The position numbers were made by a program, and so were the translations under genes. Under the pieces are notes generated by a model. The model searched no databases, was not told the origin of the DNA, and saw nothing but the letters and a program-made list of their open reading frames with translations. Below, in pieces: positions 1 to 9,001 of a stretch of 64,000 nt of DNA. The stretch's first letter is position 1. The number at the start of each line of letters is the position of its first letter. Where the stretch lies: NCBI RefSeq assembly GCF_018860525.1, contig NZ_JAHKPM010000004.1, positions 1-64,000 of the forward strand, given 5' to 3'. The stretch is from Vibrio hepatarius. GTDB lineage: Bacteria; Pseudomonadota; Gammaproteobacteria; Enterobacterales; Vibrionaceae.

Positions 1-305
1 TCTTCCATGTACATCATGTCTAGTGCGTCTTGCGCCCAGCTTTCACTGTTTAAGCGAGTCAGTTGTCGCCAAACGGTGACTTGAACGGCTGGGACTTGAC
101 TCCACATGCTGTCATTGAGGCAGCGCCAGTGGTTGACATCTTCAGGGTTGTCTATTTCGCCAAGGCATTTTTCACATGCCATTAGCGCCTGATCAACGGT
201 AACATGGCTGTGGGGCGGAACTGGATAAGCGGTAAGAGGGGTATCACTGCCGCACAATTCGCATTTTGATTGGCAACGTTCCAACATAGTCGCTTCTGAA
301 GACAT
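1..305 (-). CDS. yjdM: YjdM/PhnA family zinc-ribbon protein (3' part cut by window edge)
   Basis: The reading frame opens at the ATG on 305-303 and stays open to base 1, so about 101 residues are visible and the C-terminus is missing. The N-terminus carries a CQSKCELCGS zinc-ribbon motif, a second CEKC pair about 30 residues later, and the NHWRCLNDSMWS segment, all typical of the protein once called PhnA and now YjdM. Despite the old name the family is not a proven phosphonate enzyme, and its cellular role is poorly defined. It is divergent from nothing nearby and is read towards the window edge. Family assignment is firm; function is not. Confidence 0.85.
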   Translation of the reverse strand, partial: MSSEATMLERCQSKCELCGSDTPLTAYPVPPHSHVTVDQALMACEKCLGEIDNPEDVNHWRCLNDSMWSQVPAVQVTVWRQLTRLNSESWAQDALDMMYME

Positions 306-384
306 AATAAGCTCACATATTATAGGTAATTAATTAAGGCGCCTATTATCCACGTTATGGCCTGAAAATAAAGGCCTATGTGGA

Positions 385-1173
385 TTATGAGCAGTTAGGT
401 CTCTTTACGTTATAAGTGGGTAACGTCGCTATTTTTGCTGAGAGATCTTGTATGCGTGTGCTGTGCGATGGGTGAGTTGATAACAGCTCGGGCGGCTGAC
501 TGCCCCCAGAAGCTTTGGCCATATTTTTCCAAAGCTCAACACTTTGTGTCGGATCAAAACCTGCTTTTGCCATTAGTTCTAGGCCGACTAAATCAGCTTC
601 AGACTCTTGGGTTCTGCCATAAGGAAGCAGCACACCATATTGAATGCCAAGCCCCAAGGCAGCCATAGTGGCACTTTGGTATTGGGCGTATTGCGAGGAA
701 CTAAGTGCAGCACTGGTAACTTGTAACCCTGCATTGGCAAGTTGTGACTGTGATAGGCGCTCATTACTGTGATCAGCTAAAACATGAGCAATTTCATGGC
801 CAATGACAGTGGCAAGCTGGTCTTCATTTTTGGCCACCTCTAGCAGGCCAGTATAAACACCGATCTTTCCACCGGGCAGAGCAAAGGCGTTGACTTGTTC
901 ACTATCAAAGACAACCACTTCCCAATCTTTAAACCCAGCTTGAGCCGGAACATGCTGAGTTACCGCTTTGGCGACGCATTGCACATAGGCATTCGTGCGT
1001 TTGTCTTTGCTAATGTTTTGTTCTTGTTTCATTTGCGCAAAAGATTGCGCTCCAAGTGTGCTCATATCTTGATCTGAAAAAAGCAGTAACTGTTGGCGGC
1101 CTGTTGGTGATGAACTGCATGCCACCATAGTTATTACACTTAATAAAGTGAAGCATTTCAGGAAATTACACAT
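385..1173 (-). CDS. loiP: M48 family metalloprotease, LoiP/YggG-like outer membrane lipoprotein
   Basis: This 262-residue protein starts with a lipoprotein signal whose lipobox ends at Cys19 (TMVAC), followed by the SPTGRQQL segment common to LoiP-type proteases. The zinc site is HEIAH at about residues 126-130, and the third ligand lies in the ESEAD motif near 190-194. Family members are periplasmic-facing zinc endoproteases anchored in the outer membrane; E. coli LoiP is induced by low osmolarity and works with BepA. No TPR domain follows, which separates it from BepA itself. It stands alone and is divergent from the thioesterase at 1257. Which M48 paralogue it is remains less certain than the family. 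Confidence 0.85.
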   Translation of the reverse strand: MCNFLKCFTLLSVITMVACSSSPTGRQQLLLFSDQDMSTLGAQSFAQMKQEQNISKDKRTNAYVQCVAKAVTQHVPAQAGFKDWEVVVFDSEQVNAFALPGGKIGVYTGLLEVAKNEDQLATVIGHEIAHVLADHSNERLSQSQLANAGLQVTSAALSSSQYAQYQSATMAALGLGIQYGVLLPYGRTQESEADLVGLELMAKAGFDPTQSVELWKNMAKASGGSQPPELLSTHPSHSTRIQDLSAKIATLPTYNVKRPNCS

Positions 1174-1256
1174 AAAATATTCTGTATGATTGTTATTATT
1201 CTTTTCATAATACCATTAGCTAATAATGCATTGTAATTATTCATGTGAGAACTTGT

Positions 1257-1706
1257 ATGACAATATGGAAACAAACCTTTGATCTTGAGAGCCTTAATGC
1301 GACATCTGACAATACGTTGATGCGCCATCTGCAGATAGTTTACAGCAAATTTGGTGACAACTTTATTGAGGCGACCATGCCGGTTTGTCACTTTACTCAT
1401 CAACCGTTTGGGATGTTGCATGGTGGCGCATCAGTGGCTCTTGCTGAAACACTTGGCTCAATTGCGGCAAATCTCTCCGTTGATGAAGATTCTTATTGTG
1501 TCGGGCTAGATATTAATGCTAATCATATTCGAGCAATGCGAGAGGGCGAAGTGACAGGCCGCGCTGAGCCACTGCATTTAGGCGTATCGACCCAAGTATG
1601 GCAAATTGATATTCGTGATGATAGAGGGAGGTTAGTGTGCTCTAGTCGTCTTACTATTGCTGTTAAAAAGAAGCGTAATGCTAAACATGCATTTATGGAG
1701 AGTTAG
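1257..1706 (+). CDS. menI: Hotdog-fold acyl-CoA thioesterase, MenI/YdiI type
   Basis: The protein is 149 residues from the ATG at 1257; a GTG 12 bases upstream in frame would add four residues, but the MTIWKQ start matches the YdiI N-terminus. The PFGMLHGGASVALAE motif contains His55-Gly-Gly and the catalytic Glu64, and the GLDINANHIR and RLVCSSRL segments are close to E. coli YdiI. That enzyme hydrolyses 1,4-dihydroxy-2-naphthoyl-CoA in menaquinone synthesis and also acts on other aryl- and acyl-CoAs. No other menaquinone gene is nearby, so the physiological substrate is inferred. The next gene starts directly at its stop codon, pointing to one transcript and coupled translation. Confidence 0.85.
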   Translation: MTIWKQTFDLESLNATSDNTLMRHLQIVYSKFGDNFIEATMPVCHFTHQPFGMLHGGASVALAETLGSIAANLSVDEDSYCVGLDINANHIRAMREGEVTGRAEPLHLGVSTQVWQIDIRDDRGRLVCSSRLTIAVKKKRNAKHAFMES

Positions 1707-1940
1707 ATGGTTGTTGATTTTTCCGCTGGAAAAGTGATCGTTACCCCCCACGAAATTGTGATTAAGGTGTCTTCTGAGCACATGATTACTTTGCAAGCTC
1801 AAGCCGATGCGATTCAACTTATCGGTAGAGGTGTTAATGTTATTGCTGCCCATGGCGCAGAAAACAAATGGTCAATTAAACTGGATGATGCACAGCAACT
1901 TGCACTGATTGCCGAACAAATTGGGGTTAAAGTCCAATAA
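1707..1940 (+). CDS. DUF3389 family small protein
   Basis: This 77-residue protein begins at an ATG touching the TAG of the thioesterase gene, so it is almost certainly translated by coupling. It has no signal peptide or membrane segment and alternates short beta-strand-like stretches (KVIVTPHEIVIKV, NKWSIKLDD) with a C-terminal helix. I recall this as a Vibrio-restricted family of unknown function, DUF3389. The tight link to a MenI-type thioesterase suggests a shared role, but nothing in the sequence shows what that is. Confidence 0.7.
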   Translation: MVVDFSAGKVIVTPHEIVIKVSSEHMITLQAQADAIQLIGRGVNVIAAHGAENKWSIKLDDAQQLALIAEQIGVKVQ

Positions 1941-2016
1941 CGTTATAACAGGCTTGCTAAATTTAAAATAAATAAGGAAAATTAATTAAGTTCTAGATAG
2001 TTGAGATTTCCTCTTT

Positions 2017-3756
2017 ATGAGCAGTCCCAGATTACGCATTCAATTTGAAACTCTATTTGAGCACTACAATGGTAAGGATTGCGGTGTTCAACTAGAAGAG
2101 ATTACAGACATATTATGTTGTACGCGGCGTAATGCGCGTATTGTGTTAAACAAAATGGAACAGCAGGGATGGATTGAATGGCATCCGACACCTGGTCGAG
2201 GGAAGCTCTCGCAACTCAATTTTAAGCGGAGTCGAACCGACGTCAGTGAAAATCTTGCTCGACGCTATTTGGAAGAAGGGAAAATTGCTCAAGCGTTAAA
2301 GGTATTGGATCAAGACTCTGCCAAGCTCGCTCGAGTGGTCGAAAGTTATTTAGGTGTGCAGCAGCAAGAAGGTGAACAAGTGCTGCGGCTCCCTTATTAT
2401 CGAGCATTGTCTATGCTCAATCCACACAAGCCAGTGCGCCGCTCAGAGCAACATATTGCAAGGCAAATTTTTAGTGGCTTAACGCAATTAGATGAAAATG
2501 AATCTCTTTGCCCAGATCTTGCTCATGATTGGGATATGCTATCTTCAACCCATTGGCGTTTTTATTTAAGGCCCAATGTGCGTTGTCATAATGGCGATCT
2601 CCTCACCACCAATATGGTTGTTGATTCGATATTATCCATGCGCAACAAGCCTCTTTATCGGAATATCATTGAGGTGCTTAGCCCCAACAAATTCGTTGTG
2701 GATGTCATACTGGATATACCTAATTACTACCTACCGTTACTAATGTCCGAATCTGATGCAAAAATTGTGTTGCCAGAGCATTCCCGTACAGAAGACTATG
2801 ACCAAATACCTATTGGTACGGGTCCCTACAAAGTGATTAGCAACAGTAACACGCGCCTTGTTTTACAAGCCTTTGATGGATACTTTGGCTTTCGACCCTT
2901 GATGGATAGAGTTGAAGTATGCGTTATCGATGATATTCATTACTCTATTTTGTTTCCAAGCATGGGGGCCCCAATTAAGCCAGTACATGATAAGCCAAGC
3001 GATGATGTTGAGTTAGACCCAGGGTGCACTTATCTACTGCTTAATCGGCGTAGCGGCCTTGCCAAGTCGGATCAATGGGCTAATTATTTTAATCAGAAAC
3101 TGGGCTGTTTAGATCTTTATCATCAACTTCCTCACCAAAAGGTATTTGAATTGGGAGTGCTTCCTGCACATGGCCTTAAACCAGGTTGGTATCACCATAC
3201 TACTCAAGGGCAGTATACGTCTCCACCGGCTTATCGCAAGGTGACAATCGCTTATCATGGGCAACAACCTATGTTTGCTGTTCTTATTCAAAGTATTGAA
3301 GCGTTGCTTAAAAGTGATAGCCTTGATGTTGAGATGATAAAGTATGATGTCACTTTACCTGATCCTGAGGTTGTTGATATCTGGCTCAAGCCTATGGGGC
3401 TTTCGAATCATCGTGATGATGGGCTGGCTGGTTGGCTACTTAATTACAGCGATATAGGCTTAATGAGTAAACCAGAAGATTTTAGCCATTGGTCTGGATT
3501 AATAGAAAAATGGCAAGCACAAGAAAACAGTGTGTTTCCAGCAAAGGAAATTGGCAAGTCTTTGGCTGAAAAAATGCAAATCATACCTATGTTTCATTGC
3601 TGGTTGGGGATCAGTAAAGATCAATGTGGTTCATTGCAAAATGCTAAATGTAATGCGTTAGGTTGGTTTGACTTTAGCCAGGTTTGGTCGAAGCCCTTAC
3701 AAGCGATAGAAAGAGAAATAACTCATGGCGAAACCGAACAAGAAACAGCCGACTAA
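2017..3756 (+). CDS. sgrR: SgrR-like transcriptional regulator with solute-binding domain
   Basis: This 579-residue protein has an N-terminal winged-helix DNA-binding domain (about residues 1-110, with CCTRRNARIVLNKMEQQGWIEW as the recognition part) fused to a family 5 extracellular solute-binding fold (about 160-560). That architecture defines the SgrR family. E. coli SgrR activates the sRNA SgrS in response to sugar-phosphate stress. I could not identify an SgrS-like RNA beside it here, so the regulon is open. There is no signal peptide, consistent with a cytoplasmic sensor. Its 3' end overlaps the next gene by 32 bases. The start has only a weak ribosome-binding site. Confidence 0.8.
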   Translation: MSSPRLRIQFETLFEHYNGKDCGVQLEEITDILCCTRRNARIVLNKMEQQGWIEWHPTPGRGKLSQLNFKRSRTDVSENLARRYLEEGKIAQALKVLDQDSAKLARVVESYLGVQQQEGEQVLRLPYYRALSMLNPHKPVRRSEQHIARQIFSGLTQLDENESLCPDLAHDWDMLSSTHWRFYLRPNVRCHNGDLLTTNMVVDSILSMRNKPLYRNIIEVLSPNKFVVDVILDIPNYYLPLLMSESDAKIVLPEHSRTEDYDQIPIGTGPYKVISNSNTRLVLQAFDGYFGFRPLMDRVEVCVIDDIHYSILFPSMGAPIKPVHDKPSDDVELDPGCTYLLLNRRSGLAKSDQWANYFNQKLGCLDLYHQLPHQKVFELGVLPAHGLKPGWYHHTTQGQYTSPPAYRKVTIAYHGQQPMFAVLIQSIEALLKSDSLDVEMIKYDVTLPDPEVVDIWLKPMGLSNHRDDGLAGWLLNYSDIGLMSKPEDFSHWSGLIEKWQAQENSVFPAKEIGKSLAEKMQIIPMFHCWLGISKDQCGSLQNAKCNALGWFDFSQVWSKPLQAIEREITHGETEQETAD

Positions 3757-3976
3757 AACAGTAGGTATCTATTGCATAAAGTGTCGAACAGAGCTGTTTA
3801 AGTACCGTAAAGGAGGCAAGGGGGCTTTACTCAAGTGTTTTAAAGAAAGAATTATCGCCGACTATACATCACAGCCATGTCATTGCCCTGAGTGTGGTAG
3901 TGAGTTTGCCCGAGACACGCTTATCAGAGGAACACCGGCATATAAAATCATTGGCGGAAAAGTGGCGGTTAAATAG
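3725..3976 (+). CDS. Small zinc-ribbon protein overlapping sgrR
   Basis: This 83-residue basic protein has two Cys pairs, CIKC near residue 18 and CHCPEC near residue 54, the pattern of a two-half zinc ribbon, and a lysine-rich N-terminus. It starts inside the last codons of the SgrR-like gene (32-base overlap, different frame), so the two are probably co-translated. I recognise it as a conserved Vibrio hypothetical but cannot name a function. Zinc binding, and perhaps nucleic acid binding, are inferences from the cysteines and charge. Confidence 0.7.
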   Translation: MAKPNKKQPTKTVGIYCIKCRTELFKYRKGGKGALLKCFKERIIADYTSQPCHCPECGSEFARDTLIRGTPAYKIIGGKVAVK

Positions 3977-4101
3977 TAATCGCCTGGATAATTCATTGGC
4001 CTAATTGGTTTGAAAATTCTAATCACATTGTGCTAAAAATCAGCCTAATACGTCAATTTTATAGCTTAAGCCACAAAAATCATGAAAGTCTCTTTTAGAG
4101 G

Positions 4102-4129
4102 TACCATTGATTTTAAAAAATGGTAGAAT
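4102..4129 (+). promoter_or_regulatory. Extended -10 promoter lying in a dyad
   Basis: An extended -10 element (TGG then TAGAAT, 4121-4129) lies about 50 bases before the small ORF at 4181. It overlaps the right arm of a perfect 7-base inverted repeat, TACCATT at 4102-4108 and AATGGTA at 4118-4124. A dyad in this position could be an operator; its regulator is unknown. Confidence 0.45.
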
Positions 4130-4180
4130 GCCGCTGTCGAAAATTCAATCCACTTCATCGCAATCAAATAGGGGTTTACA

Positions 4181-4258
4181 ATGGAACTAGGTCTTATCAT
4201 CGCTTTCATCATCACTTCAGCTGTAATGGTTAAGAAAGAGATGACAAGCTCGAAATAA
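4181..4258 (+). CDS. 25-residue single-pass membrane peptide
   Basis: The ORF encodes a 25-residue peptide: MELG, then a hydrophobic run (LIIAFIITSAVMV), then a charged tail (KKEMTSSK). It would span the membrane once with the lysines probably cytoplasmic. Support for a real gene is good: an AGGGG ribosome-binding site 6-7 bases before the ATG, an extended -10 promoter upstream, mostly preferred codons, and a clean intrinsic terminator about 50 bases after the stop. It resembles the class of small membrane proteins that modulate larger membrane complexes. I do not recognise a family, and the partner is unknown. Confidence 0.6.
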   Translation: MELGLIIAFIITSAVMVKKEMTSSK

Positions 4259-4307
4259 GTACCGTTTCATTCACAACAGTTTTACTTTCTTTTTGAATGA
4301 ACATTAG

Positions 4308-4333
4308 AAGCTCCTCTGAAGGAGCTTTTTTTA
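4308..4333 (+). terminator. Intrinsic terminator of the small membrane peptide gene
   Basis: A stem AAGCTCC / GGAGCTT with a 6-base loop is followed directly by a run of T, about 50 bases after the stop codon. A further inverted repeat, TTCATTCA / TGAATGAA, lies just upstream at about 4267-4301, so the 3' UTR is structured. Confidence 0.8.
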
Positions 4334-4484
4334 ATTGTGCCTCACTATTTTGTCATTTGTTCAATAGATAGCGAAAAATTGTCATAAAATACAGAATGAT
4401 GCTAAAACTTTGGGTTAGAGTTAGTTAACATTCTAAAGTTTGGCTTGAATAAGTTCATATCCTTTATTTACAGGAGCCTTCATA

Positions 4485-5372
4485 TTGCACAGCCCAATCA
4501 CTCTTGAAGCAATGCATATTCTTGACGCTATTGACCGCCGAGGAAGCTTTGCGGCTGCCGCTAATGAGCTTGATAGAGCACCTTCGTCTTTGAGTTACCA
4601 AATTCAAAAATTAGAACAAGACCTGGATGTCACCATTTTTGATCGATCAGGCCACAAAGCACGTTTTACTGAGCCAGGAAAATTGATTCTTGAGCGAGGC
4701 AGAATGATTCTCTCTGCGACTGAAAAATTGGTCAATGATGCGAGTGTTTTAGCTAATGGTTGGGAACTAGACATTGCAATTGCATTTGATGGTATTTTAC
4801 CGGTAGAACTCTTTTTCCCTATGGTGCAGGAGCTAGGAAACATAAGCTCGACACGGATCCGTTTACAGGAAGAAATATTGGCAGGGTGTTGGGAGTCGTT
4901 AGCAGAGGGCCGTGCTGATCTGCTGGTTTGTCCTAAACCAGACAGTTTACCCCAAGATGTTAAAACAGAATCGATTGGGTCGATGACCATGATTTGGGTT
5001 GCAGCGCCTAATCATTATGTTCACAACCGTAGTGGGGTGTTTGATGATAATGCAAGATCAAAATATCGTATCGTTGCTATCGCCGATTCAGCCAGAGAGC
5101 AACCTGCAATTACGGTCAATATTTTACATAAACAACCCACGCTGACAGTAACTAACTTATCGGCAAAAGTGTCTGCTTTAGAGTCAGGGTTAGGGATAGG
5201 GACTCTGCCATCACCTGTGGCTGAAAGACTGATAAAACAAGGTTCTTTAGCGAAAATATATGATACTCAGGAACTTAGCATCGAGATACTTCTGGCTTGG
5301 AAACGAAATCAAATGGGCGAAGCTAAGTCGTGGTGTATCAAGTTTCTTAAGAAAAACTGGCCTTTTAAATAG
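4485..5372 (+). CDS. yhaJ: LysR-family regulator, YhaJ-like
   Basis: This 295-residue protein has a LysR winged helix at residues 1-62 (IDRRGSFAAAANELDRAPSSLSYQIQKLEQDL) and an effector-binding domain to the C-terminus. Wording close to E. coli YhaJ occurs throughout, including DRSGHKARFTEPG, LEQ/AEGRADLLV and the C-terminal MGEAKSWC. YhaJ activates yhaK-type genes and responds to aromatic compounds such as dinitrotoluene derivatives in E. coli. The start is a TTG at 4485, chosen because AGGAG lies 8 bases before it; no better ATG keeps the conserved N-terminus. No yhaK homologue is visible here, so its target is unknown. It converges with patZ, 8 bases separating the stops. Confidence 0.8.
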   Translation: MHSPITLEAMHILDAIDRRGSFAAAANELDRAPSSLSYQIQKLEQDLDVTIFDRSGHKARFTEPGKLILERGRMILSATEKLVNDASVLANGWELDIAIAFDGILPVELFFPMVQELGNISSTRIRLQEEILAGCWESLAEGRADLLVCPKPDSLPQDVKTESIGSMTMIWVAAPNHYVHNRSGVFDDNARSKYRIVAIADSAREQPAITVNILHKQPTLTVTNLSAKVSALESGLGIGTLPSPVAERLIKQGSLAKIYDTQELSIEILLAWKRNQMGEAKSWCIKFLKKNWPFK

Positions 5373-5380
5373 CATTCCTA

Positions 5381-8077
5381 TTAAGGTGTTTTTGGTTGAT
5401 TAAGGGGTAACAGCATATCAGCTATACCATCCTCAAATTGAACATCCAACTCAAACCCTAACTTTTGAGCAAGGGTTAGCATGCCTCTATTGGTGGGCAT
5501 AGTGACGCCAGAGATCTGTATCGTTCCTTTTTGACGGCAATAATCAATAATCTTGTTGAGCAGAAGTTTTCCGAGCCCATGGCCTTTGAGATCAGAGCGT
5601 ACTAATATAGCAAATTCTGCATCGGTATTTTCTGGGTTGAGTAAAGCTCGTGATACGCCAATGATCTCTGGTTTAGCATCAAAGTTGGAGATAGCGATGA
5701 AGGCCATTTCACGATCGTAATCAATTTGAGTCAGGTTGGCTAGTGCCTCATGGTTAAGCTTACCGACATCACTAAAAAATCGGTTGTATAAGTCTTCTTT
5801 AGAGACTTTACTGACGAAGGTGGCATGGTCTGGCTCATCTTCAGGCAAAATAGGGCGGATGAGGATAGACATTCCGCTTTTTAATTGTCTCTTTTCTTCA
5901 TATTCAACAGGATATGGTCTTATTGCTAGTCTTTTTTGCCTGTCACCTTTACATTGCCGAAGAATCAGATCAGCGTCTAGAACGGTAAAATGGCCGCCAG
6001 TTGCAAGTAATGGATGGATATCCAGTTCATGGACTTGTGGGCAATCAACAACCATTTGAGAAATCCTGACCAGTAACTCAGAAAGTTGAGTTATATCCAT
6101 GGGGATTGGGAGCTTTTGTGGCCGAATCTTACCTTCTTTAATAGCGCGGATAATCAAGTATCTCGCCAATGTCATATTAAGTGGTGGAAGCGCGCAGGTT
6201 GCATCGACCGATTCATCCCATTCTGATCCCCCTTGGCCTATAAGAATGACAGGGCCAAACGTATGATCTGACTTAACTTTAATGCGTATTTCTTCTCCCC
6301 CCGCTAGTTTTGCCATGGCTTGGACTAACAGGCCGTGTATATTTGCTGCAGGGTAATGCAGTTGTACTCCATCCAAAATCGCTTCAGCAGCACTTGCCAC
6401 CTCATGTCGGTTGCGTAAATTTAGCATAACCCCTTGTATGTCTGACTTGTGACTGATATCTGGTGAGCGAAGTTTGACTGCCACAGGGTAACCGATTTGT
6501 TCAGCGATATGGACGGCTTCACTGACATCGGAAGCAAGCCAAGTAGGCAATACATTAAAGTTGAAATATTTTAAGAAAGCGCCAAGTTGATGAGTATCTA
6601 AACTCACCATTTCGTTATCCTGTAACTTATTGTCAATCCATTTTTTTGCGTCAGCGAGCTCGCGCACATGCATAGGTTCGGCAGTGGTAGGGGTTTCCAT
6701 TAGCTGCTTTTGATTTCTCCGATACTCCACTAAGTGCATGAATGCTATTACTGCGCTTTCTGGTGTTCTATACGTTGGTATACCTGAATGAGTAAAGATC
6801 TGACGAGCGGGCTTGGCTGTCGTTTCTCCAGACCAATTGGTGAGAATGTTAAAGTGCTTTCGACGAGGGTGTTGACTGAGAGCCTCTACAATAGCAGTCG
6901 CAGTGTGCTCACTATTTGCGCTTGCTGATGGGCTGTGCATGATTAATATCGCATCTGCGCAGTCATGATCCATAAGGAGATTTAACGCTCTGATGTAACG
7001 TTCGCTGCCAGCATCTCCAATTAAATCTATCGGATTATTATGACTCCAACTAGTAGGGAGTGCGTCATTAAGTTGATTAATAAGCTTTTGCGGCAGAGTT
7101 GCTAATTGCCCTCCTCGTATTAGTAGTGTATCGACTCCAATAATAGCTGGGCCGCCTCCGTTAGAAATGATCGCAAGTCGTTCACCACGTAACGGAATTG
7201 AATGAGTTAAGGTTTCTACAGCGGCAAACAGTTCATGAGTGTTATTCACTCTAAGCATTCCCGAACGACGAATAGCAGAATCATAGATAATATCTAGGCT
7301 ATCAAGCCCACCTGTATGAGCTTGAGCAGCGGTATGTCCTGCGTGTGTTCTTCCTCCTTTGAGCACCAAAATGCGACGATTTCTTGAAGCTGCTCGAGCA
7401 GCTGAGATAAAACGCCTTGCATCTTTTATTGTGTCTACGTAAAGGAGTATTGCTTCGGTTTTTGAGTCCATACTCAGGTAATCGAGTAAGTCGGAAAAGT
7501 CGATATCGAGAGCATTACCTAGAGAGATAATGGCAGAAAATCCGATATCTTTGTCATTGGCCCAATCTAAAATTGTGGTGCACAAAGCAGCTGACTGGGA
7601 AATAAAGGCTATTTTTCCTTGCTTAGCATTGATCGGAGAACATGATGCATTTAGTTTCCCCCAGGGCATAATGATCCCTAAGCTATTGGGACCGAGTAAT
7701 CGCATCCCATGCTGTTTTACGAGAGTTTGGTAATACTCTAGTGGGTCTGTCCCATTTTCGTTTACATGAAACAACTCAGCAGAAAGTATGATGACATGTT
7801 TTACTTGTTTAAGAGCAAGTTCTTTGAGTAAAGCTTCATTTCTGTTGATATTGGTACATAAAATCGCTAAGTCAGGCGTGATAGGCAGGGAAGATATATC
7901 GTAATAAGCGAGTACACCAGATACTGATTTATATCGCGGTGTTACTGGCATGACGACACCTTCAAACCCTCCTTGAAGGAGGTTGGCCATAACAATGTTA
8001 CCTGCGCTCATGGGTCTAGTTGAAGCCCCTACAACCGCAATAGAACTAGGTTTGAGTAGGGCATTTAGATTATTCAT
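5381..8077 (-). CDS. patZ: Protein lysine acetyltransferase, PatZ/YfiQ (Pka) type
   Basis: The protein is about 898 residues. It begins with a CoA-binding Rossmann domain (LNALLKPSSIAVVGAS), followed by a succinyl-CoA-ligase-like flavodoxin domain, an ATP-grasp domain (VKLRSPDISHKSDIQGV, near residue 540) and a C-terminal GNAT domain with the acetyl-CoA loop RSDLKGHGLGKLLL. This order is that of PatZ, which acetylates lysines in central metabolic enzymes such as acetyl-CoA synthetase; the ligase half is thought to sense rather than catalyse. Two in-frame ATGs exist, at 8089 and 8077; I prefer 8077 because MNNLNALLKPSS aligns with family starts, though neither has a strong ribosome-binding site. 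It stands as a single gene. Confidence 0.88.
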   Translation of the reverse strand: MNNLNALLKPSSIAVVGASTRPMSAGNIVMANLLQGGFEGVVMPVTPRYKSVSGVLAYYDISSLPITPDLAILCTNINRNEALLKELALKQVKHVIILSAELFHVNENGTDPLEYYQTLVKQHGMRLLGPNSLGIIMPWGKLNASCSPINAKQGKIAFISQSAALCTTILDWANDKDIGFSAIISLGNALDIDFSDLLDYLSMDSKTEAILLYVDTIKDARRFISAARAASRNRRILVLKGGRTHAGHTAAQAHTGGLDSLDIIYDSAIRRSGMLRVNNTHELFAAVETLTHSIPLRGERLAIISNGGGPAIIGVDTLLIRGGQLATLPQKLINQLNDALPTSWSHNNPIDLIGDAGSERYIRALNLLMDHDCADAILIMHSPSASANSEHTATAIVEALSQHPRRKHFNILTNWSGETTAKPARQIFTHSGIPTYRTPESAVIAFMHLVEYRRNQKQLMETPTTAEPMHVRELADAKKWIDNKLQDNEMVSLDTHQLGAFLKYFNFNVLPTWLASDVSEAVHIAEQIGYPVAVKLRSPDISHKSDIQGVMLNLRNRHEVASAAEAILDGVQLHYPAANIHGLLVQAMAKLAGGEEIRIKVKSDHTFGPVILIGQGGSEWDESVDATCALPPLNMTLARYLIIRAIKEGKIRPQKLPIPMDITQLSELLVRISQMVVDCPQVHELDIHPLLATGGHFTVLDADLILRQCKGDRQKRLAIRPYPVEYEEKRQLKSGMSILIRPILPEDEPDHATFVSKVSKEDLYNRFFSDVGKLNHEALANLTQIDYDREMAFIAISNFDAKPEIIGVSRALLNPENTDAEFAILVRSDLKGHGLGKLLLNKIIDYCRQKGTIQISGVTMPTNRGMLTLAQKLGFELDVQFEDGIADMLLPLNQPKTP

Positions 8078-8294
8078 GGCAGGACCCATTAAAGATTTTT
8101 ATCACTAGTTTAACGGACCTAACCGACGAAATCAGAATGAAATGAGTGTAGTTATACTCGGATCACCTGACATGCATTCGAGTTTGTGTATTATGTCACA
8201 ATGTACGACTAGATAATTCGAATGTTGGCTTGATTCTCTTACTATCTAACGGCATGATTTACAGTAATTTCTACAAAAGGCATGTGAAGAATTC

Positions 8295-8846
8295 ATGAAA
8301 AAGATCGCAATAGTTAGCTTACCATTGGTGCTGTCAGCGTGTGTGTCGAGTGACTATGTCACAGATGTCTCCTCTGAAAGTTACCAAGAAGAATTTAAAA
8401 CAGCGGCAATGCAGAAACCGTTGATGTCAGACCAAGGCATGATGGAAGAAGCTGCTATGACAGTTAAGCCAATGGCTGACAAAACTAACGGCAAAATGCA
8501 TAATAAGGCAAAACCTGCCGTTGCCATTGTTCCTCCGACAGCAAAACAAAAAGCCATGAGCTCACGTTATGGCTTTACCATCCAGGTTGTTGCTGTAGGC
8601 AGTCAGACTAAGGTTGATCAGTTTGCTCGCAAATTGCCAAAAAATGGAGAGCCAGTTTGGGAAAACTATAAAGTAGTTAATGGTACCAAGTGGTATACGA
8701 TTCTCTACGGCGATTATGCGACACGGATGGATGCTAAAAAGGCGATTACAAAGCTTCCTAATGAGTTTCAAGGCATGAAGCCATTTGTGAAAAGCATAGA
8801 TTCGATTAAAACTTCCCAGTACCCAACGCTCAACAAGTTGAACTAA
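8295..8846 (+). CDS. SPOR-domain lipoprotein
   Basis: This 183-residue protein has a lipoprotein signal with the lipobox LSAC (Cys at about residue 16) and no obvious inner-membrane retention signal. A low-complexity linker rich in Met, Lys and Ala follows (about 25-85). The C-terminal part (about 90-170) reads as a SPOR domain: YGFTIQVVAVGSQTKVDQF ... WYTILYGDYATRMDAKKAI. SPOR domains bind denuded peptidoglycan at division sites, so an envelope or septal role is likely. It is an isolated gene with its own terminator at 8856. Confidence 0.8.
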   Translation: MKKIAIVSLPLVLSACVSSDYVTDVSSESYQEEFKTAAMQKPLMSDQGMMEEAAMTVKPMADKTNGKMHNKAKPAVAIVPPTAKQKAMSSRYGFTIQVVAVGSQTKVDQFARKLPKNGEPVWENYKVVNGTKWYTILYGDYATRMDAKKAITKLPNEFQGMKPFVKSIDSIKTSQYPTLNKLN

Positions 8847-8855
8847 TTACTCTCC

Positions 8856-8882
8856 AAGGGGGTCCTAGCCCCCTTTCTAGGC
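8856..8882 (+). terminator. Terminator after SPOR lipoprotein gene
   Basis: A GC-rich stem AAGGGGG / CCCCCTT with a 6-base loop (8856-8875) starts 10 bases after the stop codon; the T-run that follows is short. Confidence 0.65.
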
Positions 8883-9001
8883 GCATAAATTGACCGTTTA
8901 AATTGTTATTAATGACATAGTTCAGTCAAATCAATGAATCTTTGCTGATTTTTTATTACTATCGGCCTTAACTATCTCTGTTACTTCACGGAAAATCCCT
9001 A

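Noticed and set aside
1941..2016. sgrS/sgrT-like RNA beside the SgrR-like gene
   Set aside because: Neither flank of the gene shows an sRNA-like terminator plus an SgrT-like ORF; the 25-residue peptide at 4181 does not resemble SgrT.
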